Positions 1-11,340 of a DNA stretch of 64,000 nt are shown here, piece after piece. The DNA lies in the NCBI GenBank assembly GCA_027924585.1, contig BSBM01001444.1, forward strand, positions 1,364,001 through 1,428,000, read 5' to 3'. The notes under the pieces are model-generated. The model did no database searches. It was not told where the DNA came from and was given only the letters and a program-made list of their open reading frames with translations. Position 1 is the stretch's first letter; each line of letters opens with the position of its first letter. Origin of the DNA: Larix kaempferi. Lineage: Eukaryota > Streptophyta > Pinopsida > Pinales > Pinaceae. Made by a program: the position numbers and the translations under genes.

Positions 1-3
1 TCC

Positions 4-1439
4 CGTTGGTGGGAATCCTACGAGTCCTCTCCTTCCTGCCTGACTCCTAATCCCTCTCCCACAATAAAGTAACTCCATCCTATGTTATAGAAACACTTCA
101 TTGTCCAGTGATCTATCTATCTCCAACTCAAATGTGGGAGTGGATTACCTAAAAGCTGGCCTCCAAACTATAATACTAGCATTCACAGGACCTATCCCTA
201 GCTATTTAAGGTGGAGACAACTATGGATGCTACTATAATTTCAAGGTGCTTATTCTAACATACTTATGCAACCGATAGAATAAATATAGTTAGAGAAATA
301 TACGGAGACATGTTTTCAACTAAAAAACAACATGACATTCAATTTAAATCTATTATGTTAAAAGAGGGTAAAACTATTTCACACTCACTTTGTAAATGCA
401 TAAACAACTTTAAAACTACATAACAAGTTGACTAAACCTAATAATAAATTAATGGATTGTTGAGACATAAATAGGCAAAACATAAATGACTAACACTATA
501 GTTTCTAACTAGTTTTCAACATTGTGACTCTTGTGTGTATAGGGTGAAGGCGCTTATGTTGCACTAAGTAGGGAGGTCAAAACATTGAGTGTGCAAGCAT
601 CTTTACATTTTCTTCACCCAAATCCGCAAGAGGATGGTCACAATTTATGATGAGAGTTACTATATGGTTACTATAGAAAAATAAAAAATAAAAAATGTTT
701 TCGTTGGTGACTGTATATGATATTTTAATACTTTATTAGGTGATTTCGGAATATTGGCAGAGTTTAAGGCTCCTTGCATTTTCTCCACCTAGTTTAGCAA
801 AAGATGGGCCGCAACCTCTATCTACATTTGTAAATCACTTGCTCTATTGTTGTGGTGGGAAGAGGAAAGCCTTTCTTGCAATCAACATGGACTTCAAATC
901 AACAAGAGGATTTATTGTTAGACAACAAGCATTAGCCCTTCATGATAACTTCCTTGTATCATGCACTTTGACAAAGCAACGACTATCCCATGAAAGTCCA
1001 ATTGAAAAAGGGAAACCCAACTTAACAAAGAAAGAATTTCAAGTGTAAAAAGATTAGCACACGATACTAGCACATCAACCTATTCAAAGTCATCCTCTCC
1101 ATTGTCAATACTACTTCAGCAAACAAGCAAGGCAAGGCACCACCATACATTAGATTTAAACTACACTCACAACAAAGCAAGAAGCATGTGAAAGAAACTA
1201 TCGTCGCCATTACCATCCCACCATGCATAAGATGTAAGCTACACATACAACACAGCAAGAGCATGTGAAAGAAAGTATCGTTGTCATTACCAACCCACTA
1301 TGCTTTTATTAAGCACACGCAAAGAGTTTTCTCAAAGTTTTTGTATACCCACAAAGGAGATGGATTGTAGTAAAGGAGAAACCAAAGGCGAGCCGCAAAG
1401 GTTCCTGGTGTGGATGTTCCTAGTGATTGTGAAGGCATG
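4..1439. repeat. Long direct repeat, copy A
   Basis: This 1.44 kb segment recurs almost unchanged at 18511-19954 in the same orientation. The match runs from the CGTTGGTGGG stretch at the window edge to GTGAAGGCATG, after which the two copies diverge. Differences are scattered substitutions and small indels. Both copies contain an internal imperfect ~75 bp duplication (about 1140-1290 here). The ends do not show TG...CA, so I do not call these LTRs. The left boundary may lie outside the window. Confidence 0.93.
740..1048 (+). other. Conserved short ORF inside the long repeat
   Basis: An open frame of about 102 codons with no recognised family. The preceding ~110 bases (540-650) carry another short open stretch beginning around GEGAYVALSREVKT, which could be an upstream exon. 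In copy B the same frame is broken by one extra T in the CCACCTAGTTT context near 19300, so only the distal 69 codons stay open. It may be a captured gene fragment carried by the repeat. There is no evidence that it is expressed. Confidence 0.2.
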
Positions 1440-2998
1440 CCAGGGAACTAGACACTTATATTATTGTCTTAGTTTCTAAGACCATAAAATATTCCTCCTT
1501 CCGAAATATTGTAATTCATTATATGGTTTTATACCTTTTATAACAACTATTGGGAGATAGAATATATATAGCAATATCTAAACATCACTTTGATGTGCAC
1601 TTTAATAACCTTTTGTGGGGTTATATCTATTACTATCATGTTATTGTTGAAATGCAAGGTTTAGATTGATGCGAAATATTTATTGGTGGAGTTTCAGACT
1701 TGGCCAGAGATATTCAAGCAAAGAAGACGGCTGCGATTCACCTAGGAAAGATGTTATCTATCGGTCAGTTTTTTTTTGTTTTTTTAATTAAAAAAACTTA
1801 CACCTCTCATGATTTTATTTTATCCAGCACTTATTGTGCAGTAATTAATCCTCCCATCTATGCAGTCATTCAATCCGGTGTAAGTTCCCCTTCTTGTCGA
1901 TATTCTCAGAAGGAGCCATATAACTCAGCTTCAAGTAAGATGAAATTTTTATAAGCATGTTGACTGATGATATATACATTTTGACCTGAGACGCAAACTT
2001 CAACCTTCTAACATTATTATGTCCTTGACATCATGCATCCATTTTGCATATATTAGTTGAGCGACACGAATTTCAAGAATACATTTTTCACTCTGCAAAG
2101 TTGAAGTTTGGTAAAACAGGTTCATGGAGGAATTAATAAATCCAGAGCTATACATAGAAACTTAATGTCAAATTGACACCTTGAATTTCACTTCATGCAC
2201 CAAGAATGTGGACACTTAAGGACATTATCCTGATTTAGGGTGTTGATCAAACTCGCAAGGGAGTCATTGGACCTATAACAAGATAACCTACAACATCATC
2301 CATGTTGCATCAAGCACCAATACCATTTACCTCACACCATCAAGATGGTCACTTCTGGGTATGGATATCTTCATTAGTTGGTAAATTTCAGTATAGTTGT
2401 TTTGGCATCGCTAGTGGCTTGCTTGTAAGTTGCACGTGGAATTCATGGACATGGACTTCCTCTATCCTCAACTCATGGGAGGTCAGGAGGAAATGGTTCA
2501 CTTATAGCTGGGAGAACAGTACAAATGTGAACTTGATTTTACTGAAATGTGAACTTGATTTTACTGAAATGTGAGACAAGAATTAACTATCTCTTAAGCA
2601 TAGTAGAACTAGAATAAAGTCCCCAACAACCAAAATATCCTCATATGTGTGAGTCAATTCCCCATATGTGAAAAGTGATAAACTCCAGTTCTTCCTTTAA
2701 TATTTATATATTTAAATTAACATTATAGAAACACTTCCATGAAAAGAATATTTTTTTATTACAAATTAATTCAAATGATGAAGAGTACAAATTTGTGAAC
2801 GAAGCAGTTACAATTGTAAATCCGAAATCGACCGCATACCATGTTGGTAAATATTATGTACATCTATTCTCCATCATAGGAGATGGAATTTGCTAGTTGC
2901 CACAATGGCAGGTTTCAGGGAGATCCTCTAAGAACTTAAAAACCAAAAACTCAAATAGCCCAATCACAGAATTATGTATTTTTCCACTCCTGTCCATT
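1440..2998. other. Non-coding stretch between repeat and ABCG pseudogene
   Basis: No recognisable gene. A short open stretch near 1700-1770 and one at 2302-2574 match nothing I know. A perfect ~22 bp tandem duplication (AATGTGAACTTGATTTTACTG) lies at about 2525-2570. The rest is AT-rich sequence. Confidence 0.6.
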
Positions 2999-5745
2999 TC
3001 ACCTTTGTTGGAAGTTCAATACCTTGATACAGAAAGAAAACACAACTGCAAAGGAAACATAAAACCCCACTAGGACAACTCCGACTACACCCAAGAAATC
3101 ATGCTTGTATCCGAAGTAGTCCTCAAATTTATTCAGTGGTTTTGATCCGACACCCATTATGTCTATTGGGGTAGTAATATCTACGTACTGTTAAACCGTC
3201 CCCACAACGATAAAGAGATCATTGATGTTGTCCCTGATATGCAGTTAATCTATTTCTTAGTGTCTGAGAAGAGTTTATATCATACAAAATGAGAGCATCA
3301 AACATTTTGGTGATTTTCCTATCCAAGCAACTTAATGTTTTGGGCAGTATTCTGTCTTACAAAGTTAAATATGAAGTACATACCTTTTTGTGCTGACTTT
3401 CCAAAAAATTGTTCCAAAGAGTAGAGAACAGACTAATGTGAAGAAGTATTGAACAACATTACAATCTGGACTTCACTAGTAACTCCACCACTGCTTCCAC
3501 AAACAGGACTTGAAGTCTTGAACTATCCGAAGAAAGATTGTGACTACTAGGTAGCAAAGTATAGATCCTTTGCTCCCGGAGAAGAAGTTTTGATCTCTTT
3601 AACCAAGTCTCTGTTCCGCCTTTATTTGCAAGGAAAGGGATGAAATGTTAGGATGTGAGTTTGAAGTTGATATCTTTGTATCTTGTAGACTTGTTGTAAT
3701 GATAGCTATTATAAGCAGAAAGATTCTAGTGATAAAACATGGATGACTTTAATGCTTACTTGTGGAGGGAAGAGTTTTTGTAATGCTCTGCAATGTCTAT
3801 CCCCAAATGATGTTTGAAATCAACAGAGCTAACTTCCAACATCCATGTAGCTAGGTTGTATTTATCTTTGATATTTGGGACTCTGGGAATAGCCTGCAAT
3901 TTGTCGCGATGAAAGTAAGAAAATTAACTCACATTTACGCAATAAATTAGCAGTGCTCTGTTCAAAATGATCCTTTTGTAATGACTGCAGGACTTTTCCA
4001 AGTGGTTAAATCAAAGTATTCAAAAATCTTATGAGAATTCCGGCCCAGTGGTCCGAAGTAAATGACTTGCCCTCCTCTTTTCATCAACAATAGTTGAACC
4101 CATTATGGAAGGTCAGTCATAAATCAACACCACTCTGAAAGAAACAATATAAGTTATCTTAGAATCTAGACCTTGGTTTACCTCATCAAAGGCTTCAAAG
4201 ATGTCAATGCTAGGCTGATGAATGTTACAGACAACAGTCCTTCCAGTATATACTGTATTATGAACAGTTCGCATAACAATCGCAGCTGCTCTGGCATCCA
4301 AACTAGAAGTGGGATCATCCATGAAAATTATAGAAGGATATGAAACAAGCTGCACAGCTATTGTTAGCCTTTTCCTTTGTTCAGTTAACAATCCAGTCAC
4401 ACTAGGTAGGCTACCAATGCATCCCTTAAATTGTCTAATTCCACAAGTCCTTTGACGTCATCAAAAAAGGACTGTAAATTGAATCTTTTGCAGGTCAGTA
4501 AAATGACAATTTGGCACCATGTCAAATAAGAAAAATTGATTAGTTTTATAGACATACAACTTTGGTTTCTTTGTCAACATCCTTTGGAAGATGGAGAAAT
4601 GCTGAATATAACACTGATTCCCGAATAATGACCTGTGGAGAATGTATATCATTCCGCTCACAGTAACCAAAAATCTGAGCAAAGGTTTCTTGCTTTTTGG
4701 GAAATCCAGAGATCTATATATCACTCTCGATATATCCTCCAGTCTTCCTTCCAGTTAAGACATCCATGAGAGTTGTCTTCCCTGCACCGCTGACCCCCAT
4801 CAATGCTGTAAGAACACCAGGTCTGGATGCACCTGTAACATCTCAGAGCATTCGAAGTCTATCTTCAGTAACTCCTTATTCCCTCATTTCCTGTAGATGA
4901 ATCCAGGATTAGTCAGCCAAACCTTTCAAGCAAGAGAATTCCTAAAAATTGGCAATAGCTGGATCACATGATAGACTAGTCTCATGGCTCAAGTTCCATA
5001 CAGGGGAGGCATGTCAACAAAGTGTTTGACATCTTCAAAAGACATGGCTAGTAGCTGAAATGGAAGAATCATTCCTCGCTTTGGAGCAACTCCTGTTGCA
5101 GTCTCCAAAGCCAGCCCATTATCGCCTGCTAGATTAGTTGATTGGCTGCTCATTTGTTTGATCTGCATTTTAGCTGCATAACCAAACAATGAAGAATTTG
5201 TTATAGAACTAAGAAACATGGAGTTCATTTTCTATCTAAACTCTTTAAATTTTAATTTATTCAAAAAAATCTGAGCAAGAGATGGTTAATAGCTTTCTTA
5301 CAAGAATTATTCGCATCTGCAGAAAACATGGAACGTGAGAAAGATCCCTTTCTTGAGCTTGATGCTCTTGTATTGAGCCCTTGCTCTGTACCATTTTGTT
5401 GGGTTTGCATTTACTTAAAAACTTCCTGAGAAATGACAGCTTGAGATTTCCCAAGAGCTACACACAAACAAATCCCATATCATTTCATATGGGAAAATAT
5501 TTGGTAAAATAAATATGAACAAAAAGAGAATAGCAGGTACCGTGTGTAGTGAAACAACTCACGATTTAGATATGCAAGAGCCCAAGTTAAGAAGCATATT
5601 GAAGAGTAATGGAAACCCCAACAAAGCACCAGCTCCTATCCAATACCAATATGCTTGTGGAAAGATGCTATGACTCTTCAGCGCAGTAAGGCCCGAATTC
5701 ATGGTATCATTTCCACTATGAAGGTCAACATGGTTCCATGAAACT
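2999..5745 (-). pseudogene. PDR-type ABCG transporter pseudogene (C-terminal half)
   Basis: Reading on the minus strand, family-like segments follow in order: the end of TMD1 (about 5710-5570, SHSIFPQAYWYWIGAG), the linker before NBD2 (5460-5400, LGKSQAVISQEVF; 5070-4990, LPFQLLAMSFEDV), NBD2 with Walker [15 protein letters not shown] (about 4800-4760), the signature region [13 protein letters not shown] (about 4400), Walker [14 protein letters not shown] and the H-loop [14 protein letters not shown], then [14 protein letters not shown] (about 4085-4040), [17 protein letters not shown], the start of TMD2 and the C-terminus ending VLNFQQR with a TGA at 2999-3001. Breaks are many: TAG at 4714-4716, a one-base loss before the signature motif, TAG-TGA at 3473-3478, TAA at 3191-3193 at the junction of a large TMD2 deletion, and a frameshift in TMD1. 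Walker B Glu is Asp. Several GT-AG introns remain, so it is not a processed copy. In live relatives the product exports compounds across the plasma membrane. Confidence 0.92.
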
Positions 5746-5875
5746 AGTCAATGTGATGCATAGGTGTATAAAACCTTTTCATAGTTAAAAATATCATAGA
5801 TTATTTCCATTGGGTCTATAAAATTGCATGGAATTCTTAGTGGATTAAAAAGGTCGAAACCTTACAATCTTTCAT

Positions 5876-6418
5876 CTAGGAGCAAGCATCTCATTCACAG
5901 AGATCACATTCTCTGCATACAGTTCAGTAAAGACATTAAGGAGCTTATAAGGTCTTCTTAATTCAAATGCAAGTTGAATTGCTTTCACATAGTCAGTATC
6001 TGCAAGGGCATTTACTAGTTCTTGGTCTTTCAATGCTGCTTCCTCCTGAACCAGAGAAGCATATATCAAGAAGTATACTTTTAACAAAAATGTACCAGAC
6101 AAATAAGTTAAGGATTGCATATTAGACTAAGGCTACAACAAAATAACAAGAATCAATGTCTTTCTTCAGCAAAGACAACTCTGAGAAACCACACAAGTAG
6201 GACAAATTCACCGTCATCAAAATCACTGCTACAATTCTGATACTTACAAATTGCATATTAGCATTCTTAAATTTCAAACTGATAATCACCCAGCATACCT
6301 CTTTGAGCAGAGCCTCCTCCTCGTCTATAGCAGTGCAATCATGCCACAAATTGACAAGAGAATCACTGCCACCAGTTGCCAGCATTTCTGTATTCTTGCC
6401 AATAGCCATTGCCCAGAT
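5876..6418 (-). pseudogene. UTP13/TBL3-like WD40 protein, two-exon relic
   Basis: Exon 6299-6418 (40 codons) reads IWAMAIGKNTEMLATGGSDS...NLWHDCTA and ends at an AG|GTATGC donor. The next exon starts at 6045 after a TTCAG acceptor and reads EEAALKDQELVNALADTDYV followed by KAIQLAFELRRPYKLLNVFT. This is the last WD repeat and the start of the C-terminal Utp13 domain of the U3 snoRNP/SSU processome protein. The junction keeps the frame. After FTELYA the similarity stops and a TGA follows at about 5872-5875. No earlier WD40 exons were recognised between 6420 and 7900, so this is a fragment or a gene with missing parts. It lies ~130 bp beyond the ABCG pseudogene on the same strand. Confidence 0.8.
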
Positions 6419-6471
6419 CTGCAGAAAGACAATAATCAATCCACAGGTAAACATAACTAGGAATATACTAT

Positions 6472-6765
6472 TTGAACTTACTACTAACTAGCTATTGGAT
6501 TTCACTGTCTTTATGAAAGAAAACGCGTATTGTAGTCTAAACTATCTGCGACAATGGCGGCACCATCCTTTATATTTTAAAACATGCCTTCCAATTAAGT
6601 AATACTCTCATGCGCGTTAAACCTTTCTGATTAAATAACTATAAACATCTTATGGTGAAATTAGAACTTAATACTAGCTATCGGAATTCACTGCCTTTAT
6701 GGAAAAAAAAGCGTATTGTAGTCTAAACTATCTGCGACGATGACGACACCATCCTTCACATTAGT
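6472..6765. repeat. Imperfect tandem duplication, ~190 bp spacing
   Basis: The stretch with GCGTATTGTAGTCTAAACTA and the following CTGCGAC...CACCATCCTT occurs near 6525-6575 and again near 6710-6760, including flanking matches. The copies have diverged. No coding signal was seen. Confidence 0.75.
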
Positions 6766-9063
6766 GATGCGACAAGCAAGGCTGGTCATTGCAATAACCT
6801 AAAAGATGAAGACGATGTACAAAATTTTAAATTTCTAGGAAACTTCAGAGAAGTTACAACAACCCTGATTTTTAGAGTTACTGTGGAATTGGCAATTCTC
6901 TGGTCCACTGTTAAAATGTATGCATGTTGCTACTTTGGGGAAATGACCCTGGATCGTGCCTGGTTTCTGTCTTTCAACAAAAGAGCCCTTTCCCGTACAA
7001 TGTCAATTATTTAGTCTTTGGGTGTAAACTTTCCAGGAAAACAGTTTAGTTCGTGAATTGATCAAACAAGTTTATTAAACCTTCATCATCCCACCCCACC
7101 CCACCCCAGCCAACCCCACCTCAGGTTTTGTCGAGAATCTTCAATGCTCAGAACAAGAAAATTAACGTTGCTCATTACCAAGAATGAGAGAGTTGTTAAG
7201 GCTGATAACTGGTTAAAAAGAGTACCACCAACCAAAAAATGAAAAAACAAGTGCTATATTTTGTTTAACTTGAATTACATACACACATTCTTAACATTGA
7301 GAGTTCAAGGGTGGTTTCCAACTGAATTGGCATGAAAATGAGTTTCAACAGAGTTAAAATAGATTATTTGACTCAGAATTTCGTGCATTCGCTTACAATT
7401 TCGAGTTCCCATTACTCTACTCTTCTCTATTTCGTGCATTCACTTACAATTTCTCTGGACGATGCAAGGCCAAACTGGACGCCTGTTAAAGTCGCCTGGG
7501 AAACCGAGCAGCTTCTTCCATCGTGCCAGACTGCGAGTAAACGAAGTGATTTACTGCTTCACTCACTGGCCTTCCTTCCCTCTTGTTAGTCTGTGGGTAA
7601 AGAGCAACCAACCAACTGGTCTTCTTCGTCCTTCTAGTCTGTAAGTGAAAAGCAGAAGCAGAAAATGAAGATTGTGTGCGAGACACGGGAGAGCTGGTAA
7701 TAATAAGTACTCCATCGTCGTGCCACTCCCTTTTGAATGGCCGCGTGGCAGTTTACATGCGCGTGAGTTGAAGTGTGTCGTCGGGACTCGGCAAGGGAGG
7801 GTTTGTCCTTCCGCCAGAATTTTCCAAGGTCGTATGGAGAGCTGCTAGTGCCAACCACCGCGTCGCCCGCACAAGGATCGATCGGGCTTCGGGATTGGAA
7901 ATATATTGATGGACTCCTATTTTTTTATTTGATTTATTAATAATTATGGTACATGCATCAAATTCATTGAATACAATTTTAGAAAAAAAACATAAAAATA
8001 TCAAACGATACATATTTTGATATAAAAAACAAGAGCCACATGGTGGCAATGTCCTCGATATTGCCATTGCCAGGTGTTGTTGCAATTTTGATATGAGCAA
8101 ATTATTTTGGCAAATGGTTTTCTATTTTGATATGAGCTTCTCTTCATAATTTAGGAGCCATGTCATGAACTCACATAGAATTCATATCAACAACATGCTA
8201 TTCAAAATAAATTTTAATTTAATTGCTCATTTCAACAGCCATGACTCAAATAAAACTCATATTCATCCATACCGCTAGATGTAAATGGCTACATTGTTGT
8301 TGGTTGCCTCTATATAGACTCTTAATGTTACATTTTATTTTGCACATGTTTCTTTTGTGGTTTAAGGGATGTCATGGTCACATGTTTTCATTGTGATAAG
8401 AAGAGTTTTGCGGCTGATGCTATTCATAAAACACAAAATTATTGTTTGTCATCGAGACTTACTAGCACCTAAGTACATATACACGTTAAGGCTTACTAGC
8501 AGTCGTTGTTGCTAGGGACACTTAAGACTAATGCACAACATTCCACAAGTGAAATTGCACAAATTTACAAGAGTTATTATTTGTGGTTTCACAATCCACC
8601 TCTACTCTATCATTGACGCAAGCGCATTGGAGTGATACAACAAGTAGCTCCTATAGGAAAACCAAATGATCATCAATTGTCTTGCCACTACTAGTGTTGA
8701 AAGTGACACGGCCCATGCCAAAGCAAACTAGTAAAAGTGTAACTCAAGCAAACCACATTGGATGGTGGAGGATGCATGGGTATAAAGCTCCAAACATTCA
8801 AAAGCTCGCTATGTATTCGTTCTCTCAATTTGTTTGAGAGAAATTAATGCCCCTATAATTTTATCATAGAGAAACCATCTCACTTACTAATTAAATCTGA
8901 ACTAGAAATTCTTTTATACCATGTCAATGCCTCATATACCTTCACTACATTTATTTACTCCTAAAATGAAAACTTCCTAATTCATTTCCTATCCCTTGCA
9001 ATGAATCAAAACACTAGAAGTGTAGTGGGATGCCAGGAGCTCTTACTTTTACATGAGTGGTTT
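6766..9063. other. Intergenic region with a CpG-rich island at ~7640-7900
   Basis: No gene recognised. A C-rich run (CCCACCCCACCCCACCCC) sits at about 7081-7110. The segment 7640-7900 keeps many CpG dinucleotides (GCGCGTGAG, GTCGTCGGGACTCGG, CCGCGTCGCCCGC), unlike the surrounding DNA, and could be a promoter/5' leader. Its position upstream of the minus-strand UTP13 relic is suggestive only. From 7920 on it is AT-rich; 7991-8030 shares ~35 bp with 18041-18080. Confidence 0.5.
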
Positions 9064-9151
9064 AAAGAGAGTATGATGCTAGATTAAAGGTTGGAGTTCC
9101 ATGGAGTAAAGAGAGTATGATGCTAGATTAAAGGTTGGGGGTCCATGGATT
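9064..9151. repeat. Tandem duplication, 44 bp unit x2
   Basis: AAAGAGAGTATGATGCTAGA and the following bases to CCATGG are repeated directly with a 44 bp period and only a few mismatches. Confidence 0.9.
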
Positions 9152-9931
9152 GATGCAGAGCCATGCCTTGTCCCAAAACTAGGGGTTGGAGTTGAGGATC
9201 CAGTGTCCATCTTTTGTGAGATCAAATTTAATAATGAACAAAAAATTCTACATTAATAGCTAAAGGATTTAAGATTTATTTTTTGTTTCCCTGTCATTGA
9301 TATCCATTGGTGAAATCTTTTGGCTTCAACTAGAGGCCATCGAATTGGAAAAATAGACCATGGGAGATAGATCCACTACATACATTTGTCCACTATGATT
9401 ATGGTTCCAATTCTTAATTAATTATTTGGACCCTGGGCAATTGAGGGATAGGAACCACTAATCTACCATTGAGCACCACCACTTTGATTAATATATATAG
9501 TTTGATTTAAGATAGACAAGGAAATCCAATACTTGAAGAGATCTTACACCCTACATTCATAGAAAGGGGGATAGGTGTTCACAACAAAGTGGAGGAAGAT
9601 ATCATGTATTTCTATTGTCAACAAAAAATAGGGCAACTTGTTGGGTTGAGATGGTATTTTCAAGGAGTTCAAAGCTACCCTCAATGTTTTCTTCATCACA
9701 ATAGATGTTGAGGCATCCCTTGGAGCTCACATCTTCACAACAAAAACCATTTGAAAGGTTTAAGAGACTACAAATGCAAGTCCTTTACCATCTTTACATA
9801 ATTTCTCTTTTGGGCATCTTTTAGTTCTTAATCACTTCACTCACGCCCATGCTCCTGACACTTTATTTCCATAAAAGTGAAGTATAATTCATTTTGCCAA
9901 TAAGGAACTAGTACATAATCACCCATCGGTT

Positions 9932-10197
9932 ATTTCTATTGAATACTTAAAATAAGTAAAATCCTAAATTACACGCATGATTTTTCTTGAATTTGACAAT
10001 AAACAAAGAAAATAATGAATTGTTTTTTGACAAGATAAAAGTTATTTCTAGTTGCAGTAGATGATTTTCTATTAAATACTTAAAATAAGTAAAATCATAA
10101 ATTATAAGCATGATTTTTCCTTGAATTTGATGATAATAAACATACGCAAATTATTTTTTTGACAAAGATAAAAGTTACCTCTAGTTGTAGTAGTGGA
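9932..10197. repeat. Tandem duplication, ~133 bp unit x2
   Basis: The block containing ATACTTAAAATAAGTAAAAT, GCATGATTTTTC and GATAAAAGTTA is present twice with a 133 bp offset. The copies differ by small indels and substitutions. Confidence 0.85.
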
Positions 10198-10624
10198 TTG
10201 ACTTCGTCAGAGATATGAGGGTTTTCCATCCATAATGATTTGATTCTTATGCATAAACAAAATATATAATCAAATATCATATCATTGACTACTTTTATTG
10301 TTTTATCATTGATTTCTACTTGTTTTTTCACTTTTTAGGTTTCCACAACATTTGTCTCATAAACATCATTATGAACTTTATATTATGATCCACCTAAACT
10401 AATATTTTAAATGTTATGAAAGGATAAAAGGACAAGGTAAATACACGATTATAACATAATTAGAGACTTAGTACAAAACATTTAGAATATAAATGCAATA
10501 ACCAAAAAAATACATTGCACAATACACATAGATAAATTCTAGATAGAATATTCACTAACATTATTTTATTCAAAACTTAACTCTTCTATGTGCAAAAATA
10601 TAGCATTGGGTATTCTGCCAGTCT

Positions 10625-11340
10625 CAAGGAAATGAGGGGACATAAAGGAAGAGGGAAAATGGGGAGATACGAGAAGAGAAAAGAATGAGGGAGAGGTATG
10701 ATAGTATGGAAGAGAGGAGAAAGGAAAAGGAAGAATAAAGAGAAGAAGAAGGATGGAGAAGGGGAATAAAATAAGAAGAGAGAGGAGTAGGGGAAGAAGA
10801 AGAGGAAGAGGGTGAAGGAGGGGAAGAAAAGGAAGAGGTGGAGATTGAATAATAAAAGAATAATATAGAGTTGAAAAACAAGAGAAGAAGATGATGATGA
10901 TGATAAGAAATGAAAATAAAAAATAAGGAATGATGATGAGGAGATAAAGAGGATTTGGAAGAAAAAAAATTAGGAAGGAGTATTTCAGGAAAAAGAGGAA
11001 GAGGAAGGGTGGGGGAGGAGAGAAGAGGAAGAGGAAGAGGAAGGTTGGGGGAGGAGGGGAGGAAGAGGGGGTAAGGAGGTGAGGAAGAGGGAAAAAGAAG
11101 AGGAGGAGGAGGAGGAAGGAAGAGAAAAGGGGAGAGGAAGAGGAAGATGAGAAGAAGGAAGGAGGAGGAAGAGGAAGGAAGAGAGAAAATGAGGTGGAAG
11201 GAGGAGGTGGAAAACAAGACTAGGAGAAGGAGAAGAGAAAGAGAAACTGGAATGCAAAATTGGGGAAAGAGAGGAAGATGAAGGATGACTTGGAAATTGA
11301 AGAAGAGGAAGAAAGATAATCAAAAGAGGAGACATAAATA
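10625..11340. repeat. ~720 bp polypurine (GGA/GAA) tract
   Basis: The plus strand is almost entirely A and G for over 700 bases, built of GAGGAAGA/GGAGGAAG blocks with brief GATGATGATGA interruptions. Long minus-strand open frames here (197 and 126 codons of S, F, L, P) are a by-product of this composition and not genes. The tract could form triplex (H-DNA) or be a mutating microsatellite. It sits inside AT-rich DNA with no sharp flanking gene. Confidence 0.95.

Noticed and set aside
4697-4900. 67-codon plus-strand ORF
   Set aside because: It is the antisense of the Walker A exon of the ABCG pseudogene.
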